A stretch of DNA of 38,443 bases from an uncultured Hyphomicrobiales bacterium (lineage in GTDB: Bacteria; Pseudomonadota; Alphaproteobacteria; Rhizobiales; Beijerinckiaceae). A program made the translations under genes and the position numbers. The notes below the pieces were generated by a model. That model made no database searches. It saw nothing but the letters and a program-made list of their open reading frames with translations, and was not told the DNA's origin. Within the stretch, counting starts at the first letter, position 1. Each line of letters opens with the position of its first letter. The DNA is taken from contig CAIRGA010000135.1 of NCBI GenBank assembly GCA_903877935.1, forward strand, positions 1-38,443, written 5' to 3'. Positions 1 to 8,254 of this stretch are shown one piece after another.

Positions 1-1722
1 ATTGATTTGTCAGATGCTGCCCATCAGCCGATGCCGTCGGCCGATGGCAAGCTGGTTCTCACCTATAATGGTGAGGTGTATAATTTTCAGGAACTGCGTA
101 TCGATCTGGAAGCCAAGGGTCATTCCTTCCGCTCGCGCGGTGATAGCGAGGTGGTGGTTACCGCCTTTCGCGAATGGGGCTTGGATGCGGTTTCGAAATT
201 CAACGGCATGTTTTCCATCGCGCTGTGGGACCGTGCGCAGCGTCGCCTGATTTTGGCGCGTGACCGGTTTGGCGTGAAGCCGCTTTATTATTGGTATGAC
301 GGCAAGACACTGTTGTTCGGCTCTGAAATCAAAGCCTTTATGAAGTTTCCGGGCTTCAAGGCTAAGCTCGACCCGACGCATCTTGCCGAATATATGACGT
401 TCCAGAATTTCATCTCGGACAACACGCTGTTTGCGGGCGTGAAGATGCTGCCGGCCGGTTCGACGATCACGATTGAAGCCGGCATGAAAGGCTTGCCCGA
501 GCCTGTGCGCTATTGGGATTTCCGTTTTGTTGAAGACGAGACGATAACAGATCGCGCGGAAGCCGAGCGTGAAGTTGATCGCCTTTTCCAACAGGCTGTT
601 AGCCGCCAGCTGATCTCTGATGTGCCGCTTGGCTCTTACCTCTCGGGTGGTATGGACTCAGGCTCGATCACGGCGATTGCGGCGAGCCAACGGCCGATGT
701 TGCATACGTTCACAGTTGGCTTTGACATGTCCTCGGCATCCGGCCTTGAGATGGCGTTTGACGAGCGCAGAGCTGCTGAGCGCATGTCGTACAAATTCAA
801 CACCGAGCATTACGAAATGGTGCTGAAGGCCGGCGATATGGAACGCTGCATGCGCTCGCTCGTCTGGCATTTGGAAGAGCCGCGTGTGGGGCAAAGCTAC
901 CCGAATTATTATGCCGCTAAACTTGCAAGCCGGTTCGGCAAAGTAGTGCTGTCGGGTGCGGGTGGTGACGAGCTTTTCGCAGGCTATCCATGGCGTTATT
1001 ATCGCGCGGCGAGTGCGCAGAATTTTGATGAATATGTGGATCGCTATTATGAGAATTGGCAGCGTCTCGTGCCAACGGAATCGTTCTCGGATTTAATCGC
1101 GCCTTTGGGTTCCGAGGGCCGCAATGCTGATCCGCGTGCGATTTTCCGCAATGTGTTTTCCCACCACGATGCCGAGTTGAAAACGCCGCAGGATTACATC
1201 AACCACTCGCTCTATTTTGAAGCCAAGACCTTTATGCACGGCTTGCTGGTGGTGGAAGACAAGCTCTCGATGGCGCAATCGCTTGAGAGCCGCGTGCCGT
1301 TTTTGGATAATGACCTTGTCGACTATGCGGGTCGTATTCCGGTGACGATGAAGCTTGCCAATCTCGGCGAGGTCTTGAAGCTTGACGAGAATACGCCGGG
1401 CTCGAAAACCGCGACCTATTTCGGCAAGACCAATGATGGCAAACTGATTTTGCGGTCGGCCATGTCGAAATATATCCCTGAGGATGTGACCCAAGCGTTG
1501 AAGCAGGGCTTCTCAGCACCGGACGCGAGCTGGTTCCGCGGCGAGAGCATTGACTATGTGCGTCGTACTTTGTTGAACCCCAATGCGAAGCTTTGGAATT
1601 ATCTTGATCGCACGACGGCGCAAGCCCTTATCATGGACCATTTGGATGGTCGCCAGAATCGTCGTTTGCTGATCTGGTCACTTTTGTATCTCGAAGTATG
1701 GCTGGACCTCTTTGAGGGATGA
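1..1722 (+). CDS. asnB: Asparagine synthetase-like glutamine amidotransferase, 5' end cut by window edge
   Basis: This is a glutamine-dependent amidotransferase of the AsnB family: the N-terminal domain releases ammonia from glutamine and the C-terminal domain adenylates a carboxylate and amidates it. The reading frame is open from base 1 (IDLSDAAHQPM is an internal AsnB motif), so about 50 N-terminal residues, including the catalytic Cys, lie outside the window and 573 residues are visible. The glutaminase part shows TYNGEVYNFQELR and RDRFGVKPLYY. The synthetase part has a PP-loop SGGMDSGS at about bases 640-665, where the usual second Ser is Gly, and the motif SGAGGDELFAGYPWRYY. It heads a tightly packed glycan operon: its stop is one base before the next ATG. 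This context suggests amidation of a sugar acid or glycan precursor rather than free aspartate, which is inference. Truncation is by the window, not by mutation. Confidence 0.9.
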   Translation: MDLSDAAHQPMPSADGKLVLTYNGEVYNFQELRIDLEAKGHSFRSRGDSEVVVTAFREWGLDAVSKFNGMFSIALWDRAQRRLILARDRFGVKPLYYWYDGKTLLFGSEIKAFMKFPGFKAKLDPTHLAEYMTFQNFISDNTLFAGVKMLPAGSTITIEAGMKGLPEPVRYWDFRFVEDETITDRAEAEREVDRLFQQAVSRQLISDVPLGSYLSGGMDSGSITAIAASQRPMLHTFTVGFDMSSASGLEMAFDERRAAERMSYKFNTEHYEMVLKAGDMERCMRSLVWHLEEPRVGQSYPNYYAAKLASRFGKVVLSGAGGDELFAGYPWRYYRAASAQNFDEYVDRYYENWQRLVPTESFSDLIAPLGSEGRNADPRAIFRNVFSHHDAELKTPQDYINHSLYFEAKTFMHGLLVVEDKLSMAQSLESRVPFLDNDLVDYAGRIPVTMKLANLGEVLKLDENTPGSKTATYFGKTNDGKLILRSAMSKYIPEDVTQALKQGFSAPDASWFRGESIDYVRRTLLNPNAKLWNYLDRTTAQALIMDHLDGRQNRRLLIWSLLYLEVWLDLFEG

Positions 1723-1723
1723 T

Positions 1724-2305
1724 ATGACCGACACGGTGTCCGAGCTGAGGGAACAGTTGCACGCGCTGCATCAGCGCCGCGATGAAGAATTGCGCTCGAA
1801 TTTTAACCGCAGCCTACCTTTCGCAGATGCGCAATTTGATCGCTGGGAACGCGCCAAGATATTAGGCTTTGGCGAGAAGACGAGCATCTATGACTCGTGC
1901 GTTGTGATGGGCGAGGTAAGTGTCGGGAGGAATAGCTGGATTGGTCCTTATACGATGCTCGATGGATCGGGTGGCGGCCTTACAATTGGTGATTTCGTTT
2001 CTGTTTCCACGGGTGTTCATATCTACACGCATGATACGGTGCTCTGGGCTGTATCGGGCGGCGTGCAAGGCGCCCGTAAGGGCTCTGTTGTGATTGGTTC
2101 GAATACCTATATTGGCGCGCAGGCGGTGGTTATTGCAGGTGTCACGATTGGTTCTCGCTGCGTGATTGCGGCCAATAGTTTGGTTAATCGCGATGTGCCG
2201 GATGGAACAATTGTTGGCGGTACGCCGGCACGGGTGTTGGGTCGTGTCGAAGGTGAAGGAGCCGATGCCCGCCTCGTTTATGACGGCAGGGACCCATCGC
2301 GATGA
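1724..2305 (+). CDS. Hexapeptide-repeat acyltransferase (WbbJ/LbH family)
   Basis: A 193-residue acyltransferase with a left-handed beta-helix domain, likely O- or N-acetylating a sugar with acetyl-CoA. Successive hexapeptide turns (for example VSVGRNSWIGPYT, TIGDFVSVST, VVIGSNTYIGAQAVVIAG, VTIGSRCVIAANS) run from about residue 60 to 165 and end in the typical IVGGTPARVLGRV. The His in VHIYTHD is the usual catalytic candidate. The ATG at 1724 is preferred to an in-frame TTG at 1712 because it follows GAGGGA (1714-1719) at normal spacing. Its stop overlaps the next ATG by 4 bp, which implies translational coupling. The acceptor is unknown. The family assignment is firm; the role in glycan decoration is inferred from the neighbours. 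Confidence 0.88.
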   Translation: MTDTVSELREQLHALHQRRDEELRSNFNRSLPFADAQFDRWERAKILGFGEKTSIYDSCVVMGEVSVGRNSWIGPYTMLDGSGGGLTIGDFVSVSTGVHIYTHDTVLWAVSGGVQGARKGSVVIGSNTYIGAQAVVIAGVTIGSRCVIAANSLVNRDVPDGTIVGGTPARVLGRVEGEGADARLVYDGRDPSR

Positions 2306-3558
2306 CCACTGTTCAAGAGATGCCGCGCCGTTTGATGATGATCGGCTATAACACGGTCGATGAATTGATCCGCGATGGCAAAATTCGGTTCGATGATCCG
2401 GTCTCGCTTGAATTGCAGTTTAATCTTGGACGTATGTTTGATGAAGTTGTTTATGTCGTACCTTTTGGTCGCGAGAATATTGAACGGCGCATTGATGATA
2501 CCACAATCTACCGCGAGCTCGCCTTTGACCGTTCTGAGCGTGGGTTAAAGCTGCTGCTTAATGGCCTGAAGCATGTTGCCAAAGCGCGCGCTTTTATGGA
2601 TCACATCGTTGAAACATTTAAGCCGGATGTTGTGCAAACGGTTGGGCCGCATATTCCTGCTGCAATGGCGTTGATTTCACCCCGTACGCGGGCGTTGCCG
2701 ACCATATGTATGGTTGAAGCCTATTGGGAAGATATTTTGCCGTTCCAGCAATATTTTCCAGCCGTCATTAAAGCCATATTGCCGTATTGGTATCGCATCG
2801 CTTATCGCGTGTTTGATCGTTATACCGGCGCGCCTTCGCTCTCTCCGCCTTACTACACGTCGAAAGGTATGGATGAGGAAAAGATTTCGCCTTGGATTCA
2901 GCCATTGGATCTGCGCGAAGTTGCGGGGGCTGATGCAGAGGATGCACCCGATAGCGTCAAGCGAGCTAAGGGGCCACGCATTGTGGTACTCGGCCGATTG
3001 CATCCTGAAAAGCTCGCCGTTGATGCGTTTGAGATTTTTGCAAAGGCGGTTTCTGGCGGCTTGGCGGGAAGCCTGATTTTTGTTGGCGACGGACTTGATC
3101 GCGCGATAATCGAAGCGCGCGCTCTTGAGGCAGGGCTTGCAGATCGGGTTGTGATCACGGGACTTGTGCCGCACAAGCAGGCGATGTCGATTTTGAAAGC
3201 ATGCGAGCTTTCGATTGCGCCAATGCAGGGCTCAGCACTCCTTGAAACGCTTGCAGCCGGTATTGCAACGGTCGCCTATGATCACGAGACCCATGCGGCA
3301 CTGATTACGAGTGGTGATAATGGTGTCTTGGTTCCTCATCGCAACATAGAGGCGGCTTCCCTTGTTTTGCGACAATGGCTGTTAGCGCCTCATGAGGCAA
3401 AGGTGATTGCGGAGGCGGCCAAGCTTCGCGTTGAAACGAAATATAATGTTGACGCGATGCGATCCTTGCTTCTCTCCCCTTTCGTCGATGCGTTTAATCT
3501 ACCTCGCTATCAGCGCCAAAGAGTGGCTAAGATGCGCCGCGTGATGGAGGCCGCATAA
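2302..3558 (+). CDS. Glycosyltransferase, GT4-like
   Basis: A 418-residue glycosyltransferase of GT-B fold. The C-terminal half shows the GT4 nucleotide-sugar-binding core: IVVLGRLHPEKLAVDAFEIF at about residue 227, LIFVGDG, RVVITGLVPHKQAMSILKAC, then SALLETLAAGIATVAYD, which occupies the place of the family's E-x7-E donor-binding region. The N-terminal acceptor domain is divergent and I do not recognise a subfamily. The ATG overlaps the stop of the acyltransferase (ATGA) and its stop shares one base with the next start, so it is an internal gene of the polysaccharide operon. Donor and acceptor sugars cannot be read from the sequence. No signal peptide is seen, so it is probably cytosolic or peripheral at the inner membrane. 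Confidence 0.85.
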   Translation: MTTVQEMPRRLMMIGYNTVDELIRDGKIRFDDPVSLELQFNLGRMFDEVVYVVPFGRENIERRIDDTTIYRELAFDRSERGLKLLLNGLKHVAKARAFMDHIVETFKPDVVQTVGPHIPAAMALISPRTRALPTICMVEAYWEDILPFQQYFPAVIKAILPYWYRIAYRVFDRYTGAPSLSPPYYTSKGMDEEKISPWIQPLDLREVAGADAEDAPDSVKRAKGPRIVVLGRLHPEKLAVDAFEIFAKAVSGGLAGSLIFVGDGLDRAIIEARALEAGLADRVVITGLVPHKQAMSILKACELSIAPMQGSALLETLAAGIATVAYDHETHAALITSGDNGVLVPHRNIEAASLVLRQWLLAPHEAKVIAEAAKLRVETKYNVDAMRSLLLSPFVDAFNLPRYQRQRVAKMRRVMEAA

Positions 3559-4745
3559 TGTCGAAGCGCCTTCTTTATGTCGATGTGAATGCGAGCTTTA
3601 TCAATCCAACGCGCAATCTTTTGCCGGTGGCGTTGATGAAAGGGTGCGATGTTCGCTTCTTCGGGCCTGGCCACGTTTCATCTGACGTTTTGGCGATCGG
3701 TCTGCCGGCTTTCATTGAGAGGAACGGCCCCTTTGATGCGGTGGCGACCAATACACTCGTGTTGTTTTCCGACAGCGTTGATCCGGCGCGCTATGCGGCG
3801 AATGTGCGCGCGGCCTATGCCTATGAAGGCCAAGCCGAGGACCTTCTATTTTTGCCCATTATTGCCAAGCAGTTTTCGGCCCTCACTCTGCCACGTATCG
3901 CGATATTGCTCGAAAACGATTTTTATAACTGGACTGCGCGCGAGCGGGATAGAATCGACGCGTCGGCGGATTTCTTCATCGGTTTTGGCGAGGAATTTTG
4001 CCCGTTTAAATACGATATGCCACAGCTAAGCTTTGAGCGCTTTGCCTCGATTACCACCGATATTTGGGCCGAGTTTTGCCGCAGTCAAAAGCACCGCATC
4101 GCCTCACTGCCGCATTTCGTTTCGGATAATGAATTTTCTGTTTCGCCTCTCGTCAGCAGGCGCGAATTTTGGTCGGTGATGGGCGTGCAATATCATGCGC
4201 GTCAAGTGGCGCGTGATCATCTTGTGCACAATGGTATTGAGCCAATTATTGATAGTAAGCTCAGAAAGATCGTTTCGCTTTTGAAGAAAACGCGATTGAT
4301 GCGGGGCGAAAGGCGGATTGTGCAAAAATTGCTCAATGCCGATTTTGCCTCGCGTATTGCGGCAACGCGTTATTCGTATACGTGTGGTTCTGGCCTTGCG
4401 ATGCCCATCCGGAAATTTTTTGAAATTCCGGCTGCGGGCTCCGTGCTCGTGTGCCGACCTTTTCACGGCTTTGCCGAAGCGGGGTTTATCGATGGCGTCA
4501 ATTGCGTGGTTGCCGAACCAAACGAATTGATCGATGTGCATCATTTACTTGTTGCTGATCCTGATCGGGCTCAGCATATGGCAAGCGCGGGACAGCATCT
4601 TGTTATGGATCTCCATTCGGTTTCGGCGCGCGCGGATCATCTTTCTTCCCTGATCACGGCGATTGCGGATCGGCGCTTTTTCGGGAGCGAATGGAAGGGT
4701 GGTTCGCATCGGTTGCGGCCACCGGTTGAACGGAGTGTCGCGTGA
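3558..4745 (+). CDS. Glycosyltransferase, CgeB/group 1-2-like
   Basis: A 395-residue protein, divergent at the N terminus, with a C-terminal segment typical of CgeB-like or Glyco_trans_1_2 glycosyltransferases: RYSYTCGSGLAMPIRKFFEI, followed by PAAGSVLVCRPFHGFAEAGF and INCVVAE-type spacing at about residues 270-325. In that family this stretch binds the nucleotide sugar and the protein acts in the cytosol. It starts at an ATG overlapping the upstream stop by one base (TAATG) and ends in GTGATG with the ABC exporter gene, so it lies inside the coupled operon. The specific linkage is unknown. Family membership is judged from the motif pattern only, so confidence is moderate for the family and low for any substrate. 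Confidence 0.72.
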   Translation: MSKRLLYVDVNASFINPTRNLLPVALMKGCDVRFFGPGHVSSDVLAIGLPAFIERNGPFDAVATNTLVLFSDSVDPARYAANVRAAYAYEGQAEDLLFLPIIAKQFSALTLPRIAILLENDFYNWTARERDRIDASADFFIGFGEEFCPFKYDMPQLSFERFASITTDIWAEFCRSQKHRIASLPHFVSDNEFSVSPLVSRREFWSVMGVQYHARQVARDHLVHNGIEPIIDSKLRKIVSLLKKTRLMRGERRIVQKLLNADFASRIAATRYSYTCGSGLAMPIRKFFEIPAAGSVLVCRPFHGFAEAGFIDGVNCVVAEPNELIDVHHLLVADPDRAQHMASAGQHLVMDLHSVSARADHLSSLITAIADRRFFGSEWKGGSHRLRPPVERSVA

Positions 4746-6472
4746 TGTTGCCTTCATTGCTCAGGCTTTTCCGTGATGTCTATCGGGTTACCGGTCGGCG
4801 TTTGCCGCTTCTGGTCGTGTTGACGTTTTTGAACGCTCTATTGGATGGCGCGGCCGTTGCAGCCTTGCTTCCCCTTCTCAAAGCCGTTGGTGGAACATCG
4901 GGGGCTGGCGATGATCGGGTAACGCAATCGATCAATTCAGCGCTAATGTTTGTGGGTCTGCCCGTAACCGCTTCGGCGATTGCAGGGGTTGCGATTGGCT
5001 TGATGGCGTTTGGCGTCATTGTTTTTTTGGCGCAAGCCTATTTGGGTGCAAAGCTTCAGACCGAATATGTAGCGGCCTGGCAAAGACGTTTGTTTGCGGC
5101 CTATTTTGGATCCGAGTTTGGATTTTTCCGCGAGCGCCGCGCGGGCGATTTGATTTCTGCCGGCATTACCGAGCCCGTTCGTTTGGGTGGCGCGTTTTAC
5201 CAAGCCAATCTTATTCTCTCCTCCGTTCTTTTTATTAGCGTGCAAATTGCCGTGGCCCTTGTGATTGCGCCTGTTGTTGTCGCGATGCTGTTTGGCGCGG
5301 GCACGTTTTTGTTCATCGTGTCGGTTGGCCTTGTTCGTCGGGGTCTTTTGGTGGGCGAGGAAATGACAACCGTGAATGCCGATTTGCAATCGGATGCCGG
5401 CGAATTGGTGGCGGGCGCGAAATTTGTGAAAGCGACTGCGACCGAAGACCGGGCGGTTGAACGGCTTTCGCGCACCGTGATGCGGCTTCGCGATCTCACC
5501 TTTTCGAATGCGTTTGATGTTCAAATCGTGCGCGCCATTTTTGAATATGCGAGCGGTTTTGTCGTGATCTTGTTGCTTGTTGCAGGCCCCACGCTGTTGG
5601 CGGTTGATGTGGGTACTGTCATTGTGATTGTTGCCATGTTTATTCGTCTGTTTCCGAAGGTAACCGGATTACGGCAGTGCCAGCAATCGATCAGTCTCGT
5701 TTTGCCGGCCTTTGATGCGGTAACGTTGATGGCGACGGAAGCTGAAGGCAGAGCCGAGCGCTTTTTGGCGGCTGAAGGTGCGGGGCGGCTTGATTCAGGT
5801 CCTGCTTCCATCGCGCTAGAAAAGGTTCATGTCGTTATTGGCGAGCGTACGATTCTTGATGGTGTTGATCTGACCATCCAATCAGGCGAATTTGTCGTTC
5901 TGACCGGTCCGACGGGTGCGGGCAAAACAACCTTGCTCGATTGTATGTTAGGTCTTCGCCGGATCAAGTCTGGCGTGGTGCGCATTGATGATCACAGGCT
6001 TGATACGCTTGCCGTTTCGGAGTGGCGTCGAGGGGTAGGTTATTTGGGTCAAGACCCGATGCTGTTTCATGCATCGATTGAAGATAATTTGCGTTGGATC
6101 CGGCCTGACACGACGGATGCCGCGATTGAAAAGGCTTTACGGTTAGCGTCGGCCGATTTTGTCTATCGTTTGCCGGGCGGGCTAAAAACGATTGTCGGAG
6201 ATGCCGGCAGCAGGCTTTCGGGTGGGGAACGGCAACGCATCGCGCTAGCGCGTGCCTTGTTGGGTGAGCCGCGTTTGCTGGTGCTCGATGAAGCAACAAG
6301 TGCTTTGGACGGCGCGACGGAAGCCTCTGTCGTGGAAACCATTGCGAAGCTCAAAGGTCAAATGACGATTGTGTCGATCACGCATCGCCCGGCTTTGGTC
6401 GCGGTGGCGGATCGAAAAATAGAAATTCAACACGGCAAAGTGGCGACGGGCCAGACGGCCGAAGCTTTATAA
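4745..6472 (+). CDS. Half-size ABC exporter (membrane plus ATPase domain), possible glycolipid flippase
   Basis: A 575-residue fused permease-ATPase of the MsbA/PglK type, expected to work as a homodimer in the inner membrane. The N-terminal 330 residues contain about six hydrophobic helices. The C-terminal ATPase has Walker A GPTGAGKTTLLD (about residue 388), Q-loop YLGQDPMLF, signature LSGGERQRIALARALL, Walker B LLVLDEATSALDG and the H-loop VSITHRPAL. Translation can begin at GTG 4742 or ATG 4745; both overlap the upstream stop, and ATG is chosen. In a glycan operon with no visible Wzx, a PglK-like role in flipping a lipid-linked oligosaccharide is plausible but inferred; lipid or peptide export would give the same domains. 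Confidence 0.85.
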   Translation: MLPSLLRLFRDVYRVTGRRLPLLVVLTFLNALLDGAAVAALLPLLKAVGGTSGAGDDRVTQSINSALMFVGLPVTASAIAGVAIGLMAFGVIVFLAQAYLGAKLQTEYVAAWQRRLFAAYFGSEFGFFRERRAGDLISAGITEPVRLGGAFYQANLILSSVLFISVQIAVALVIAPVVVAMLFGAGTFLFIVSVGLVRRGLLVGEEMTTVNADLQSDAGELVAGAKFVKATATEDRAVERLSRTVMRLRDLTFSNAFDVQIVRAIFEYASGFVVILLLVAGPTLLAVDVGTVIVIVAMFIRLFPKVTGLRQCQQSISLVLPAFDAVTLMATEAEGRAERFLAAEGAGRLDSGPASIALEKVHVVIGERTILDGVDLTIQSGEFVVLTGPTGAGKTTLLDCMLGLRRIKSGVVRIDDHRLDTLAVSEWRRGVGYLGQDPMLFHASIEDNLRWIRPDTTDAAIEKALRLASADFVYRLPGGLKTIVGDAGSRLSGGERQRIALARALLGEPRLLVLDEATSALDGATEASVVETIAKLKGQMTIVSITHRPALVAVADRKIEIQHGKVATGQTAEAL

Positions 6473-6482
6473 GGGTGATGTG

Positions 6483-7622
6483 ATGACGGCTGCTATTCCC
6501 TTCATTGATCTAGGCGCACAGCGCGCGCGTATTGGTGCAGCTATTGATGCTGGCTTGTTACGCGTGGCCCATCATGGTCAATATATATTGGGCCCTGAAG
6601 TAAAAACGCTTGAGGCCGATCTTGCCGCGTTTTGTGGCGCCAAAGAATGCATCTCGGTTTCGAACGGTACCGTTGCTTTGGCCATGCCTTTAATGGCCAA
6701 AAATATCCGCCCCGGGCACGCTGTGTTTTGTCCGAGCTTTACGTTTGCTGCGACGGCAGAAGTTGTCGCTTGGCTTGGTGCGACGCCTGTCTTTGTCGAT
6801 GTGTTGCCCGATACGTTCAACATGGATCCGGCAAGCTTGGAGCAGGCCATTGTGAAAGCCAAGGCTGATGGGCTCAAGCCGCAATGCGTGATCTCGGTTG
6901 ATTTATTCGGTCAACCTGCCGATTACGATGCCATTGAGCCTATCCTTGCCAAGCATGGTTTATGGTTGATGAGTGATGCGGCGCAAAGCTTTGGCGGTGC
7001 GTTTAAGAACCGCAAAGTGGGCACCATCGGGCATGTGACGGCGACAAGTTTCTTCCCGTCTAAGCCGTTGGGGTGCTATGGGGATGGGGGCGCTATTTTT
7101 ACCGACGATCCGGAGATGGCCGCGGTGCTGCGTTCGCTTCGTGTGCATGGTCAGGGCAGCGACAAATACGATAATGTGCGGATCGGATTAAACGGTCGGT
7201 TGGATACGTTGCAAGCCGCTGTATTGATCGAGAAGCTGAAAATCCTTGGCGATGAAGTTGTTGCGCGCGATCAGGTGGCTCGGCGTTATTCAGAGCATTT
7301 AAGGGCTTTGGTGCCTACGCCTAAAGTGTTGCCGGATGTTGTGTCCGCATGGGCGCAATATACGGTGTTGGTGCCGGGTGCAGCGCGTGCGGCGATTATT
7401 GCGGCGATGAAAGAGGATGGCATTCCGACGATGGTTTATTATCCGAAGCCTTTGCATTTGCAGACTGCTTATCGGCATTTTCCCTTGGCTGGAAATGGCT
7501 TGCCTGTAAGCGAGCGTTTGGCACAAGACGTACTCAGCTTGCCGATGCATCCTTATCTGGATCACGCCACGCAAGATCGTGTGGTTGAAAGCTTCACCAA
7601 GGCTTTGAAAGCGCACGCATGA
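6483..7622 (+). CDS. DegT/DnrJ/EryC1-family sugar aminotransferase
   Basis: A 379-residue PLP enzyme that would transfer an amino group, usually from glutamate, to a nucleotide-linked keto sugar. Family hallmarks are IPFIDLGAQRARI at the N terminus, VSNGTVAL, CPSFTFAATAEVVAWLGATP, SDAAQSFGG and the PLP-lysine motif TSFFPSKPLGCYGDGGA (Lys near residue 190), then RVHGQGSDKYDNVRIGLNGR and LDTLQAAVL. Length matches the family. The ATG at 6483 follows AAGGGTGATG; a GTG at 6480 would add one residue. It lies 10 bases after the exporter stop and overlaps the next gene by 4 bp. It resembles enzymes making 3- or 4-amino sugars (WbpE, PerA or QdtB type), so the glycan probably contains an amino sugar. 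No dedicated dehydratase or oxidase for its substrate is in view. Confidence 0.9.
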   Translation: MTAAIPFIDLGAQRARIGAAIDAGLLRVAHHGQYILGPEVKTLEADLAAFCGAKECISVSNGTVALAMPLMAKNIRPGHAVFCPSFTFAATAEVVAWLGATPVFVDVLPDTFNMDPASLEQAIVKAKADGLKPQCVISVDLFGQPADYDAIEPILAKHGLWLMSDAAQSFGGAFKNRKVGTIGHVTATSFFPSKPLGCYGDGGAIFTDDPEMAAVLRSLRVHGQGSDKYDNVRIGLNGRLDTLQAAVLIEKLKILGDEVVARDQVARRYSEHLRALVPTPKVLPDVVSAWAQYTVLVPGAARAAIIAAMKEDGIPTMVYYPKPLHLQTAYRHFPLAGNGLPVSERLAQDVLSLPMHPYLDHATQDRVVESFTKALKAHA

Positions 7623-8254
7623 GAATGGTGCTGACCACTCTGTGGCGGATTTTCGCGACGCTTTGCGCCTTTGGCGTAATTGCAGCGGTGTTGATCGGTA
7701 TTAATCTTGAGCGCCTTTTGATGGTCGATGTACCTTTAATAAAGGCCGATCATGCCGTGGTGTTGGACGGCAATAATGCGCGGTTGCTGCGCGCGAAAGA
7801 GTTGCTCGATCAAGGTCTTGTGAGCGATATCTGGATCAGCAATGGTGAGCCGGCTCATCCCGATGACATCGAACAGATTGTTGAAGCGCTTGGATATCAC
7901 GCGCCGGATCGTACCGAGATCAAGCGTCAGATTTTGGAACATCTGGGCGTTGCTTCCGACAAGCTTGTGTTTTTCGGCAATGGCAGTTTAACGACACGCG
8001 ATGAAGCCAAAGCGTTGCGGGACAAAGTTGGCGATCAATCGCCAAGCTTCATTGTGGTGACGACCAATTACCATTCGCGTCGGGCGCTAGCGATATTCCA
8101 AGCCGCATTGCCGCAATCAAGCGTTCAAGTGACGTGCCAGCAAGGCTGCGTTGCACCCGCTCACTGGTGGAAAGATCCGGCTGTTGCGGCGCAATTCGTG
8201 CTTGAATTTGTAAAGCAGATTTATTTTAGGTTCGGCATCGCGGCAGCGGGTTGA
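7619..8254 (+). CDS. YdcF/SanA family (DUF218) membrane-anchored protein
   Basis: A 211-residue protein with one N-terminal hydrophobic helix (about residues 7-30) followed by a DUF218 domain: DHAVVLDGNNARLLRAKELLDQG, DIWISNG, LVFFGNGSLTTRDEAKAL and FIVVTTNYHSRRALAIFQAAL. Members such as ElyC, SanA and YdcF are linked to envelope integrity or polysaccharide assembly, but their biochemistry is poorly known. The ATG overlaps the aminotransferase stop (ATGA), making it the last gene of the plus-strand operon. Its last 34 bases overlap, on the opposite strand, the 3' end of the convergent glycosyltransferase gene. It probably faces the periplasm. Function in this locus is inferred only from neighbours. 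Confidence 0.83.
   Translation: MRMVLTTLWRIFATLCAFGVIAAVLIGINLERLLMVDVPLIKADHAVVLDGNNARLLRAKELLDQGLVSDIWISNGEPAHPDDIEQIVEALGYHAPDRTEIKRQILEHLGVASDKLVFFGNGSLTTRDEAKALRDKVGDQSPSFIVVTTNYHSRRALAIFQAALPQSSVQVTCQQGCVAPAHWWKDPAVAAQFVLEFVKQIYFRFGIAAAG

Noticed and set aside
1-1722. First asnB as a pseudogene lacking its catalytic Cys
   Set aside because: The frame is open at base 1 and begins in the middle of a conserved motif, so the missing part is outside the window.
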